A program made the translations under genes and the position numbers. A stretch of 64,000 nt of DNA. Origin: Tachypleus tridentatus (Eukaryota; Arthropoda; Merostomata; Xiphosura; Limulidae). Under the pieces are notes generated by a model. That model was not told the origin of the DNA. It did no database searches and was given only the letters and a program-made list of their open reading frames with translations. This document shows positions 46,521 through 58,247 of this stretch, piece after piece (position 1 is the stretch's first letter; each line of letters begins with the position of its first letter). The DNA lies in assembly GCF_004210375.1 (NCBI RefSeq), contig NC_134831.1:45728035-45792034 (forward strand), in the 5' to 3' direction.

Positions 46521-47200
46521 AATTGTACTGTAATTGTGCTTTTATATGATCATTAGATATACTGGTTGGTGTTCTGCTCAAGTTATAACCGAGTATACAC
46601 TTCTTTTTGCTCTGTGCTTAAGTAAGTTTTATTATTTTCGTCATTCTACGCTGGAGTTATGTTCTAGCAATAGTAGTCATTGTACCTTACGTGTGAGTAC
46701 CAAGTATACAAGTCATTATAAATTAAGTGTTTGTAAGAAGTATACTTGTCGTTGCACCCTACTTGAAAGTATGAAGTTTTCAGGTGGTTGTACTTAACGT
46801 GTGTGAGTATAAAACATGGTGGTATTTTTACTCTGCGTGTTTTAACCATCATACTCTAATGAAACTCTTGCTTATATGATAGTAGAAAAACCTTTTTGGT
46901 AAGTGATGTTCACCTTTACCTTCGCGAAATGTTTATCTTGTGTGCATGTGGATTTGCAACAGGTGTCACAGGGAACTATTATTTTTCTTCATTCTCAAGA
47001 TGAATATATGACACATGAATGCGTCACACGCAGATTTAATGCACTGGCGCCACCAGAAATTGGGTAGTATTTATAATTGTACTATATATGTGTGTTTCAG
47101 TCATTTGGTAGTTGTATTCTATACATAATATCAAGTATACTGGTAATGATACATATATGTTTGAGTTTAAATTATATTGTCAACTGTACTTTTTATTTTA
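46521..47200. repeat. Decayed extension of the minisatellite
   Basis: Scattered phrases such as 'gtgtgagtataaaacatg', 'agtcattataaattaagtg' and 'caagtatactggtaatgat' show the same unit in more diverged form, mixed with unique sequence. Confidence 0.55.
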
Positions 47201-47950
47201 ACATCTTCTGTTTAAAAATGTGCCAGACCAGGAGATGTGATTGCACAGAAGTGTAAAGCAGTATGGAGGAATAGGAAGTGTTTTGTTTTCTCTTTTTTTC
47301 CATTACTGTATGCAATTTTTTCTTCTAAATTTCTTCTATTTCATGTCATTTTGTTAAGTTTTAGGTCTGTCAAGCACAAAAGATGTACATGAGATTTTGT
47401 TGGTATGTTATTTCTACCAAAGTATCGATTTTTTATGATATAAATAAGCCACAAAATATTACAAAATATTATAAGTATGCATATGAGATATTTTTAAAAA
47501 AAACACTATTTGTTGGCAAAGAAAATACTTATTGTTTGGAGGGAACAAGAAAAATATCTCATTTTTAATTTAAATTATTCTTAAATGAAATATTTAAAAC
47601 AATACGTGATCGAACAAAACTAACGATATCTTTATCGCTTTTCTCTTATAATGTGCTAATAATAGAACCATTCGGATTAGCGTTATGCAGATAATGTCCC
47701 AGCAGGAGAAAAAATTATCTAAGGAAATACTTTTTGGGTATTTTTTTTATTATGGTAGATTCAAATTGAACCTAAAGTATTTTCATTGAACGATTCAAGC
47801 TTTTTTTTTGCAACGAGAAAACAATAATTTGGGAAATTAATGTAAAGTATAAAATACATAAAAAGGAGAAAATAAGAATATTTGTTTATACTTCATCTCA
47901 GCTACTTTATTTGTTGAAACTTAACAATTTGCATCCTACAATATACAGAT
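47200..47950. other. No feature seen
   Basis: AT-rich; nothing recognisable. Confidence 0.5.
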
Positions 47951-47952
47951 CT

Positions 47953-48415
47953 TGAAACATTTTAAAACTTGAACAGACTTTCCATGTCTGGTGTATTCTA
48001 TCAAAGATGCGTTTACATCTTAGAACATTTTAAAAGACTTGAAGAGGGCCTGGCATGGCCTAGCGTGTAAGGCGTGCGACTCGTAATCTGAGGGTCGCGG
48101 GTTCGCATCCCTATCGAGCCAAACATGCTCGCCCTCCCAGCCGTGGGGGCGTTATAATGTGACGGTCAATCCCACTATTCGTTGGTAAAAGAGTAGCCCA
48201 AGAGTTGGCAGTGGGTGGTGATGACTAGCTGCCTTCCCTCTAGTCTTACACTGCTACATTAGGGACGGCTAGCACAGATAGCCCTCGAGTAGCTTTGTGC
48301 GAAATTTCAAAAAACAAACAAACAAACAAGACTTGAAGATACTTTTCACGTCCGGCGTTTTCTATCATAGAAATGTTTACATTTTAGAACATTTTGAAAG
48401 ACTTGAACAGACTTT
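47953..48415. repeat. Three-unit tandem repeat (about 70 bp) interrupted by a SINE
   Basis: The units are 47953-48022, 48023-48045 continued at 48340-48384, and 48385-48415 onward. They share 'gaacattttaaaagacttga', 'actttccat' and 'gtttacatttta'. The SINE at 48046-48327 lies in the middle unit. Confidence 0.75.
48046..48327 (+). mobile_element. SINE-1 copy, well preserved, 12-bp target-site duplication
   Basis: Forward, full length, subfamily B. The duplication AAGACTTGAAGA is at 48034-48045 and 48328-48339. The head has A-box-like 'tggcctagcgtg', 'actcgtaatctgagg' and the B-box 'gggttcgcatccc'. The tail is (CAAA)n. It is among the least mutated copies in the window and so probably one of the youngest. 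Confidence 0.95.
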
Positions 48416-49135
48416 CCATCTATTATGCGTTTTTCATTGATTAACTATCACGAAGTCAACATTACCTAAATTCAGAATTCAACGTGTTCTTCATTTTCAC
48501 TTTGGGATGAATTTCTTTAACCTAACAGACAATGCCACGATGATAATCTCAGATTACTAGAATCGATCTGAATATTTGAGAATTAAGAAAGGTTAAGAAA
48601 TGAGAGACGTCGCGAAAGCAAGCAAAAAATGTGCTTGTGTCACTGCTGTGACTGTTACAGTATCGGGTTTATTCAACTTTACTACATACAAGGCTACAGT
48701 TAAGCCTAATCAGCCCCTTACTTAATACTGAAATACGTTAAGTAGATGCATTTAAGTAAACTATCAGGTAATAGTAAAAACATATTTGTATATCGAACAG
48801 TTTCAACAGAAATAAATTGTTTTAAAATTTAAACAATCCACTTGTAACTGAGACATTGTAGGGTAAACCTATCTAGCTCGTGCTAGTTAACGGTTTACAT
48901 TTCACTAACATAAGGTATTGTTTAAGCCGTACATTGTGATCTGTAAACGATTTAAATGAATTTGACAAAACATATTCTTCGTCAACATAATCTAGGTTAC
49001 ACTGTAACAGTTGTTCTTAACACTGTTTTATAAGATGATAATATAAAGAGTGTGTTAGAAATTAATTTGTCTGTTAAATTTCACATCCTGTAATATCAAA
49101 CATTATAAAGTATATAATGTAACGTTATAAAGTTA
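48416..49135. other. No feature seen
   Basis: AT-rich sequence; no coding or repeat signal recognised. Confidence 0.5.
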
Positions 49136-49137
49136 TA

Positions 49138-49302
49138 AAGTAACGGTCAATCCTACTATTCGTTAGAAAAAGAATACCCCAAGAGTTAATGGTGGGTGGT
49201 GATGACTAACTGCCTTCTCTTTAACCTTGAACTACTAAATTAGGGACGGCTAACGCACATAGCCCTCATGTAGTTTTACGCGAAAGTCGTAAACAAACAA
49301 CC
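49138..49302 (+). mobile_element. SINE-1 partial copy (body and tail)
   Basis: Begins at 'taacggtcaatcctactatt' and ends in 'gtaaacaaacaacc'. The tRNA head is absent. It directly abuts the Jockey-like LINE on the right. Confidence 0.88.
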
Positions 49303-49304
49303 AA

Positions 49305-51190
49305 ATATTCCAGTTTGCTGGAAATAAAGCAATACCAAAACAACAACATAAAACTATAAATAATGCATGGAAACCACACAAAGAACTAATAACACTAATT
49401 AAGCTTAGACGTCAGTTAAGAAGACAATACATGGAGATAAGAGACAGAGAATTAAAAATACAAATAAATAAAATAAGAAACCTAATCAGAGCAGAAGTAA
49501 AATTATTAAAACAAGAAAAATGGGACGATTTCTGCTGCCAACTTAATGAAAAAACAGATCCGAAACAATGTTGGACACACCTTAAAAGACTCACAAATGG
49601 AGACACAGCAACAAGAAAATACCCACCACTAGGACACAATAATACCACAGCAAATAAAGAAAAAGCCGAAACATTCAGAAAACAACTTCAAAACACGTTT
49701 AAAACACACAACGACCCAGACATGAACGCAAACTTCTATAACAAATTAAACAACTGTATAACGAATAACAGTGAACTATTTGGACCACTTTTTCCAGTCA
49801 ACTTAAATAACTTTCAAATCAACAACACAAACGAATACAAAAACACAATGCTAACAAACACAATTTCCGCACAAGAAACTCATAGAAACAATAACTAATA
49901 CAAAAAATAAATCTCCAGGAGAAGATGGCAAGCTATCCTTCTTAATAAAAAACACTCCGAAATTATTTTAACATCTCACAGCAATTTTTAATCTATCATT
50001 AAACACTGGTTATATCCCGGTTTCTTGGAAGCATGCAAATGTATTAATGTTCCATAAAGAAGGAAAGCCAGCCAATAATCCAAATAGCTACCGACAAATC
50101 AGCCTGACCAGCTGTGTAGGAAAAATTCTTTAGAAAATAATCAGTAACAAACTCTCCACATTCCTGGAGATAACATCAAAGTTACCAGAAGAACAAAATA
50201 GTCCCAGAAAATTCAGACAAACTACAGACCATTTAGTCAGATTAACCGAAGCAACTGTTGATAGTTTTAATAAACGAGAATGCACTGTCACTTGCTTTCT
50301 CGATATTGGGAAGGCATTCGACATTGTATGACATAACGGTCTCCGGTTCCGAATGCAAGAAATGGGACTACTGCGGGGATCTATTCGCTTGCTATCTAAC
50401 TTTCTGGAAAAAGAATATGTAGAGTTACTGTTGAAGTGACCTCCTCAGAGTGTTTTACTCCAGAAGCTGATGTCCCTTAAGGAGGGGTGATTAGCTCTAT
50501 CCTATTGATTATGTACGTGAATAATATGCCTCTAAAAAAATCCAAATAATGGATACTTCTCACAATTCGCTGACGATGTGGCAGTCTGGAAAAGTTCACC
50601 AACACCAGCAATAGCAGCCACAAACACATAACCATAATTAAACAGAATAGGTGAATATTGTCAAAAATATAGAATAAAAATAAACGCAACTAGTAGTATT
50701 CACAAAGTTAACTAAACAAAAAAGCACAACCTCACATAAGAATGGAGCTCTCCTTCAGACTGCTGCATCTGCAAAATTCTTAAGACTAACGTTTGACTCA
50801 AAGTTAACATGGATACAAATAATATTAAAACAAAAAGTTGGCGAAGAACAAACTATGCTAGGAGTCTAACTGGTAAAAATAGTGGAGTAACGGCAGACAA
50901 CATAATAAAAATATATAAACCATACATTAGACTCGTCATTGACTATGCAACCCCTGCGTGAATAAATGTAAGCAAAAAACTACTATAAACAATACAAAAT
51001 ACACTACTTACAACAGCTTATAAAGTACCTAGAACTACATCATCAGAATTCATGCATAAATATGTACACATAGAAACAATAGCAGATAAACTCCTACCTT
51101 GTACAATAAATTATTTTGACAAAAGTTGGAGAAAAAAGGAACTAGTAAGCGAACTAGCAGGTACTGCATACATGATGAGGATAGTCTTAA
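49305..51190 (+). mobile_element. Jockey-like LINE, 5'-truncated
   Basis: The plus-strand ORF2 remnant starts at about 49325 (NNAWKPHKELITLIKLRRQL) with no endonuclease domain. An intact 155-codon stretch (49431-49898) covers the region before the RT. RT pieces follow: KPANNPNSYRQISLTSCVGK (about 50065-50120), HLVRLTEATVDSFNKRECTV, CFLDIGKAFDIV and the catalytic QFADDVAVWKSS. FADD is intact at 50566-50577. The thumb remnant GVTADNIIKIYKPYIRLVIDYATPA follows. Several stops make it inactive. The clade assignment is by eye. Confidence 0.82.
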
Positions 51191-51239
51191 AAACATTTCC
51201 CTAGTAAATATTTATTTTTAAAATAAAAAAATCCACCTA

Positions 51240-52099
51240 TAAACTAGACTCCACATTAGTTTAGGGGTTAACTAATAAACATTGAAAGAGTTTTATGAAA
51301 ACGTTTTATAGTTAATACCAATCTAATGAAAGTACAAGTAATTATGGAAGTATAAAGAGAAATGATTTATTTGCATCAAGTGTATGTGTAGATAGTACAT
51401 GGACATTGCCCTGAAAGGGGGCTGAGTAAGTGTGGGTTACTCTGGCCCTTGTGTACAATGTATAAATACATTTGACAGTTGTAAAACCAAATATGAAGGA
51501 AGGAGGAAGAGGTCGCCAAAACCTGACCTTCCTATAAGAGAGAGAAAGAAAGTGAATTTGCTGGAGGAAGAGGTATTTTGCACCTGACCCTTCTGGGTAT
51601 TTAAAATCCAACATACCCACAAAGAAGAAGCGAAGCCGGCCTGATGAGTCCCGATATTACGTCTCTGGTGTTGTTGGTATTAGATGTAGCCGATTTAGTG
51701 AAGTTGAAATATCGTCATACAATCTTTATTGAGTTTCGACACAACCTCTTTGGAACATCAATTTCCTTTAGTATATAAAATTAATAACAACAGTGCACAA
51801 TATATAATATATCCGATTGGGAATATGTGGCTTGTCAAGTAATTAGTTCCTTTTACACGTAAACTTTAATGAATTATTTTACGAAATCAATTTCGCCTTG
51901 AATGATGTGTGGAAGCATAATTATCATGTTCGTAGAAAGGAAATTATAAGAACTAATTAATGACACTAATTACGTAACTTAATACACTTAATAATAAGTT
52001 AATATAAGCAGTATATCTTCTAGAATCACTGTCGAATAAATGGGCAGTATGGCATGCACAACGAATATGTCATTGACAAATTTGTTTAAAGTTATTGTT
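51240..52099. other. Unclassified; hammerhead-like core strings near 51641
   Basis: Mostly AT-rich. The part 51360-51730 is richer in GC and looks repeat-derived. CTGATGAGTCC at 51641 and GAAATATCGTC at 51706 match pieces of a hammerhead ribozyme core, but stems I and II do not pair. See findings. Confidence 0.3.
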
Positions 52100-52377
52100 A
52101 GTATTTGTTTGTTTTTGAATTTCGCACAGAGCCACAAAAGGTCTATCTACGCTAGCCTTTCCTAATTTAGCAGTGTAATTCTAGAGGGAAGGCAGATAGT
52201 CATCACCATTCAGCACCAACTCTGAGGTAATTCTTTTACCAACGAATAGTTGGATTGATCATTACATTATAAGCCCCCACTGCTTAGAGGGTGAGCATGT
52301 TCGCTGCGACAGGGATTCGAACTCGCAACCGTCAACTTACGAGTCGAGCGCCCTCATCACCTGGCCATACCAGACCT
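52100..52377 (-). mobile_element. SINE-1 copy
   Basis: Reversed and full length with moderate divergence. The tail is (GTTT)n and the head ends at 'cacctggccataccagacc'. Confidence 0.92.
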
Positions 52378-52379
52378 TA

Positions 52380-53449
52380 ATGTTTGTAAGCTTTGTTATT
52401 GTAGATGCTTTAGGCTCTCTGGCATTTAAAATAATTAATTTTATTCTGTAAAAATATTGGTAAAGTTTTCTATTTATATACATTAATCAACAGAAAAGTA
52501 TATTTAGTGTTTTTGTGATTTGAGACATTCGGTTTCATTTTTTGGAGGTAGAAGGGAAATCGATGAGCGTTAACAGATAAACTAAACATCTCAGAAACTT
52601 CAGTAGGCTTCAACCACAGTTTAAGCTCGTACAGAGCTTTAATTTGTAAGTGGTCCCTTTCAAAAATTGATTTAAATAAAAAAAAGAACTAAATCAAGAG
52701 TTGGTAAATTATTCTGAACTTCTGAGTGAGTATGTTTTCAGAGAAACAATAATTTAAATTTTCTGAAGAAAGTTCATTTTTTCTTAACGGAATGCGGAAA
52801 GGTAAATCTGAAATCGTATTCATGTTCTGAACATGCGAAATCTGTATTATAAATTTTTAGTGAAATGGAAACTGCGAATAGCAAAGAAGTGGTTCTATTA
52901 GCTTACTTAAAATAAGTGATATATATTACCCAATCAGAACGCTACTGTTTGTTTCACAATAAATAAACGGTTAAAATACTTTAACCAACCAACGTAGTAG
53001 TTAGTTTATTGCTCAAGTAAATTCTCCATGTTCGTTAACTGAACGAGTGAGTAATTAATTAATTTGAACATGTAATTAATGTTTCGATCAATCAGAAGGT
53101 TTTGTTCGTTTGATTAGTTCCTAAGGCTGTACACTAGGCTATCACCACCTAAATTTGGACAGCTTAGTGTAATTTCAAATCTTCATACAACGCTAGCAAT
53201 ACAAAATAGTAGCATTAAAATTATTTTACACATTCTAATAATAACAATATTGACTGGAGCCCAAGAGTTTGTCAGCGCACTAATGGTTTGACCGTAAGAA
53301 CAACATCGTAAAGAATAAAGAGAGCGCAACGGTTGCTGCTACTTTGTGTCCTTTCTCTGTTCAGACAATCGCTGCTGACTTGCTGTCTGTTTTTTCTTTT
53401 TCTGACCAGGCAGTTGTTGTTGACTGTTCATCCATCCTCTGGTCAAACA
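52380..53449. other. No feature seen
   Basis: AT-rich sequence without recognisable elements. Confidence 0.5.
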
Positions 53450-53702
53450 TTTGTTCGTTTTTTGAATTTCTACGGTAGTCGTCTCTAATTTATCAGTGTA
53501 AGACTAGAAGGAAGATAGCTAAGCTGGTCAAACCACCCACAGCCACTCTTGGGGTACTCTTTTACCAACGAATAGTGGGATTGAAAGTTACTTATAACGC
53601 CCACACGGCTGAAAGGGCGAGCATGTTTGGTGTGATGGGGATTCCAACCAGCGAGATTCTGATTACTAGTGAAGCGCCCTAACCTTCTGCTATGTCGGGC
53701 TG
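53450..53702 (-). mobile_element. SINE-1 copy with internal deletion
   Basis: Reversed; the 'cgcacaaagctac...ctatctgtg' part of the tail is deleted ('gaatttctacggtagtcgtc'). The rest runs to a head ending 'ctgctatgtcgggctgg'. Confidence 0.88.
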
Positions 53703-53934
53703 GTAAGATTTTTGCTGTTGGATAGCAGCCCTTCTCCGATGGACAATTCCATGAGTCTCTGATCTGATCGCTCGAGCCGTATATCAGACTATGGTTCAGG
53801 CTGAAAATATTAATACTGCTACTCTCTGGTTAATCAAATAAAAACAGAAAATGTAGTAAGTAACTTGATATAGACATTTAACCTAAGAGGTTCGGTTCGT
53901 TGGCACATGAATATGAAAGAAGAGATTGAACTGG

Positions 53935-54115
53935 TTTGCTTGTTTTAGAATATTCGCCTAAGGGTACATAATGTCTATCAGTACGAGTCGCCCATAATTT
54001 TGAGATGAAACACCAAAGAGAAGGCATACAGTGAAGAGTGTCCACTGCCAGCTGTTAGTCTACTCTTGTTTAACATAACACTCAAATTCTAAACCGCCGC
54101 AATAATTGTGTATCT
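53935..54115 (-). mobile_element. Very degenerate SINE-1 copy
   Basis: 'gtttgcttgttttagaatat', 'gagtcgcccataattttga' and 'ccactgccagctgttagtct' follow the reversed SINE-1 order. Divergence is high. Confidence 0.4.
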
Positions 54116-54549
54116 TCGACTCAAAAGTACGAAGCACAATACTGTGCCAAGGGTTATGAATTTTTTATTCATTGGCCGAACACGTTAAATATTCAACTAC
54201 GATGAGACCTGAATTGGTGTTTTTTACAGTAAGTTTTCTGCTTAGTTCTACGCACTCCTTTCTTTTAATAAAAGTATTTAAAATTTATTTAATTTCAGGT
54301 CGCTTTATGATTAAAGTTTATAGAAGCCTAAAACTAAATAATTTTCTACCTATTTCATAATTTTTACTTTGTTTTTGTTTTACTCTTTAGGCTTTAGAAA
54401 ATGCAGTTCGGCTTGAAAAATGAAATTATTGTATATATTATTAATTCTTTTTAATATTTTCATAAGAACAGATTTTCCGAGCATCATTTAAATTATATGG
54501 TAAGATAAATCGAATTATATTACCTTTATTCATTTAATATGCAAATAAA

Positions 54550-54635
54550 ACTGAATTATAACATTATTATAATATCATTATACCATTATTATAACATTAT
54601 TATAATATTATTATAACATTATTATAAAATCATTG
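54550..54635. repeat. AT-rich simple repeat (ATTATAAC)n-like
   Basis: About ten imperfect units of 'attattataac' / 'attattataat'. Confidence 0.8.
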
Positions 54636-54732
54636 GAGTGAAATATTATAAAATATTTCTCTCGCTTTCGTCGATAACTAAATGGAAGGTTTGAGGGCTT
54701 ATGATTTTAAACTTCCTGGTTCAATTTTTACG

Positions 54733-55003
54733 CGCCCGACGTGCCAGGTGGTTAGGACGCTAGACTCAAAACCTGAGGGTCGCGGGTTACAATCCTTCGT
54801 AATCAAAAAACATGCTCACCCTTTCAGCTGTGGGGAGTTATAATGTGACGGTCAATCCCACTATTCGTTGGTAAAAGAGTAGCCCCAGAGTTGGTGGTGG
54901 GTGGTGATGACTAGCTGCCTTCCCTCTAGTCTTACACTGCTAAATTAGGGACGGCTAGCACAGATAGCCCTCGAGTAGCTTTGTGCGAAATTCAAAACAA
55001 AAC
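54733..55003 (+). mobile_element. SINE-1 copy abutting a tandem array
   Basis: Forward, full length. The anticodon region is mutated ('gactcaaaacctgagg') and the B-box reads 'gcgggttacaatcc'. A 120-bp tandem array starts within about 5 bases of its tail. Confidence 0.92.
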
Positions 55004-55007
55004 TCCC

Positions 55008-55295
55008 CCTCTGTCGGTACTGTTGTTCATCAGTCACATAGAGTTTGAAGGAAATCTTTTAATCTTCTCCTGTCGGTGTTTTTATCTATTAGCCGCACAT
55101 TATTTGATGAAAATCTTCAATCTCCACCTGCAGGTGTTATTGTTCATCGTTTACACAAAGTTCGAAGGAAAGCTTTAATCTTTCTCTGTCGGTGTTAATA
55201 TCTATCAGCCGCAGAAAATATGATGAAAATGTTCAGTCTTCACCTGTCAGTCTTATTGTTTAATTGTCTTACAAAACTCGGAAGTACAACTTTTA
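55008..55295. repeat. Higher-order tandem repeat (about 120 bp made of two 60-bp halves)
   Basis: Each half starts 'ctgtcggtgtt' or similar. Half A continues 'ttgttcat.agt' and 'agtttgaaggaaa.cttt'; half B continues 'atctattagccgcac' and 'tgatgaaaatcttcaatct'. The order A-B-A-B-A is readable, with decreasing match to the right. Confidence 0.8.
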
Positions 55296-55419
55296 TTCTA
55301 TATTTCTAAGCAGCTGAAAGACAATGATGACTACAAACAATAAAATATTGAAATCCTAACTTATTAGAAGCAACCTTTTATATAATGTTTTCATACCAGG
55401 GGTTGACAACTTATTCATC

Positions 55420-55655
55420 GCCAGTAAACTGCGAGTCGTAGGTTTGATTCTCTTCGCGGAATATACGCGTCCCTTCTGCCGTGAGGAATATATATACAGT
55501 GAATACTGATTCCACTTTTCATTCGCAAAGAGTAGCTCAAGAATGTTGGCGGTGGGTTGTTCTGACTATCTGCCTTTTCTCCATTATTCTTAAGTTAGGG
55601 GCGGCTAGCTGATGTCGCCCTTGAATAGCTTTTCATGAAATTAATAAAAATAAAC
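55420..55655 (+). mobile_element. Degenerate SINE-1 copy
   Basis: A diverged forward copy with 'actgcgagtcgtaggtttga' (anticodon to B-box), 'gttggcggtgggttg' and 'aggggcggctagc'. Confidence 0.75.
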
Positions 55656-55887
55656 AAATTTATTCATCGTATGGAGTGCTTAAGCGCTCATAAAATTAAA
55701 ACCACGTGCACATACACGAACAGTAAAGCTCTCTACAATACTTAAATGTATTAAAATTATTAAAGTTTCAAGTATATAGCAAAGCTATTCACATTTACGA
55801 TGCATCCCTCACAAGTGTTTAAATCGTGTTTGGTATTTAAGGAAGAAGAGAAAAGTCCCTATATTGTGCATTGTTCTGGTAAAATAA

Positions 55888-56376
55888 TTTTTTTTGTTTC
55901 GCACAAAGATACACGAGAGCTATTTGCACCAGCAGTCTCTAATGTAAGTTTGTTTTTGAATTTCGCACAAAGATACACGAGGGCTATCTGCACCAGCAGT
56001 CTCTAATGTAAGTTTGTTTTTGAATTTCGCACAAAGATACACGAGGGCTATCTGCACCAGCAGTCTCTAATGTAAGTTTGTTTTGAATTTCTGAAAGATA
56101 CACGAGGGCTATCTGCACCAGCAGTCTCTAATGTAAGTTTGTTTTTGAATTTCGCACAAAGATACACGAGGGCTATCTGCACCAGCAGATGTAAGACTGA
56201 AAGCTCCTACACCACCAACTCGAAAGTTACTCTTTTACCAACGAATGGTGCGAATGACCATCACATTATAATGTTTTCAAGGCTGAAAGAGTGAACATAT
56301 TTGGTGTTACGGAGATTCGAACCCGTAACCCTCAGATCATGAGTTGAATACTCTAACCACGTGGCCATACCGGGTC
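55888..56376 (-). mobile_element. SINE-1 copy whose tail is amplified in tandem
   Basis: A reversed copy with its head at 56376 ('ccacgtggccataccgggtc'). Its tail segment is repeated five times at 55890-56190, with a unit of about 64 bp: 'gtttgtttttgaatttcgca', 'caaagatacacgagggctat', 'ctgcaccagcagtctctaat'. Units 2, 3 and 5 are nearly identical, so the amplification is recent compared with the SINE insertion. Confidence 0.92.
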
Positions 56377-56404
56377 AGGAAATATAAGAACTAAATTTTG
56401 CAGG

Positions 56405-56545
56405 AATTATGTGTGACTTAGTGGTCAGTGTACTGGACTATGAATCTGAGACTCCACGCTTTTTGACCCATTGCCACAAAAATTACCGTGGGCTATGCGT
56501 GCGTTATAAGGGTGACGGACAAATTCCACTACTGGATTAAAGAAG
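56405..56545 (+). mobile_element. SINE-like copy with a different tRNA-like head
   Basis: The head 'acttagtggtcagtgtactg' then 'gactatgaatctgagactcc' is tRNA-like but differs from SINE-1. It is followed by 'gcgttataagggtgacggac', which matches the SINE-1 body. It may be a chimeric or sister family. Confidence 0.5.
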
Positions 56546-56824
56546 GCGAAGAGGCCTTTATTCCAGTTTATCAGCTCAAAATAAAGCACGTTTATTCTAA
56601 GGCAGTTCATTTGTAGCTTTGAGGAAGTTTCATTCAGAAGTAGACAATCTTTTACAAAATTTTCTTTTTCATTCTTTTTGTGTGAAAAGTGTCAAATATG
56701 TATGATATTTTTGGAAGCGTTCCCTGAGAAAAAAACCGATTGACAAGTGTCATTTGAGAACAGAAATATCTAGATGTACAAAGCAACCCGAAACTAATTT
56801 AATTTTTCCATCAGACTTTATTAG

Positions 56825-57215
56825 TAAACTAGCTAGAGTACCCGTCCCTTGGACGGAAGCTACGTAACTCCGTGATTAATGAAAAGTTACCTTGGGACAT
56901 AAGTAATTGTTTCCCTTATATGTAACTATAACAAAGGCAAAAACCCGATAAAAACTGTTAAACACAAAATCTGAAACCGCAAGTTTGCATGTATCTCAGC
57001 ACAGACCCAACCAGCCTTCATGCCAAATTTGGTTAAGATTTATCAGTTTGGGTGAAGTAGTGGTAAAAACGCTTACAATATCTGCAAAACACAAAACTGA
57101 GAAATTTTATGTACCCCCACAAGGACTTACTGCACGTTAATACTAGTTTTGTTGAAGATCCATTCACACCCTGTGAAACGGTTACATGGATATACAACAG
57201 ACATTACTATTATGC
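56825..57215. repeat. Probable interspersed repeat, unclassified
   Basis: It opens 'gtacccgtcccttggacgga'. It then contains phrases such as 'atgccaaatttggttaagat' and 'ttgaagatccattcacaccc' that I associate with common non-autonomous repeats in invertebrate genomes. 61545-61760 carries similar phrases ('caccaaaattggtatgg' type). The class and boundaries are unknown. Confidence 0.35.
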
Positions 57216-57227
57216 TTATATCGATTA

Positions 57228-57466
57228 GTTTGCTTGTTGAAATTCCCACAAAGCTACGCGAGGGCTGCGTGCTCTAGCCGTCCCTAATTTTGAACTGATA
57301 GAATAAATGGAAGGTAAGTTAGGTAACACCACCCACCGCCAATTCCTGGTCTACCCTTTACCAACGAACAGTGAGATTGGCCGTGATGTTAAAACTCACC
57401 CACTGCTGAAAGGCTGAAAATGTTCGGTGAGGAGGTTTGAGTCTGCAACCACCAGGTCATGTCGAG
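57228..57466 (-). mobile_element. SINE-1 copy, diverged
   Basis: Reversed; the tail 'ttgttgaaattcccacaaag', the body 'accacccaccgccaattcct' and a decayed head ('accaccaggtcatgtcgagc'). Confidence 0.87.
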
Positions 57467-57479
57467 CCGATTATTACTA

Positions 57480-58245
57480 ACCATGATTGAATATCGGAAC
57501 GCACTGGACACACATGTTCGAACACGAACTTAAAATTAGACTAGTATACAGAGAAATAAATTTAAAAGAAATAGGCATACTTTATAAGTTCCGTTTTGAT
57601 ATTGATTATTTAATTCGAATGCTCGACATTAATGCATATATTTTTTCAATTCCTAGAATACATAATATTCGCTGGTAATATCTTACCGTTTCCAGTTCGT
57701 ACATTGAGTAGAATTTAAACATATAATCACAGTTCCAATTGAGATACGTAGAGAGAATTTAGAATGCTCATCAAAAAATCGTATTCAAATTGTTGAACGT
57801 GGATGATTTATTACATAGCAACCGCAAAGTTACCATGGTTACGGAACTAAATGTATAGGTAGTTATAGAATTGGGTATCTTGGAAACGTGACCTGCGAGC
57901 TCACTTAATATACTGGGAATATATACTGATAATACCTACTTAATAAATGAGTTTCACAAAATATTCACGATTTATTTGATGAAAGTGTTTAAAAGATTGT
58001 TTTAAGTTGAGTTCAGTGCTTGTTTATTGTACATGTCTGTAAGATTTTTGCACAGAGAAAACATAATTAGGTAATGTTATTTTATGTATTTCAGTGATTT
58101 CACTAAATATGGGTATTTATAGTACTTCATTACTTGCTGGTATGTGAATATAATACACTATAAGGTTTTATTTCAGTAACTGGTTTGGTATCACTTGGTT
58201 CCAGGCAAATTTTCACATACAATAATAATTGTTTTTTTTAATGTT
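57480..58245. other. No feature seen
   Basis: AT-rich sequence with no recognisable gene or repeat. Confidence 0.5.
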
Positions 58246-58247
58246 TA

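Noticed and set aside
48046..48120. Functional tRNA gene (anticodon CGT region with A and B boxes)
   Set aside because: It continues directly into the SINE body and (CAAA)n tail, has target-site duplications, and the anticodon and acceptor stems do not pair well. It is the SINE head.
55890..56190. CRISPR-like array (regular repeats)
   Set aside because: The units are contiguous with no unique spacers and derive from a SINE tail in a eukaryotic genome.
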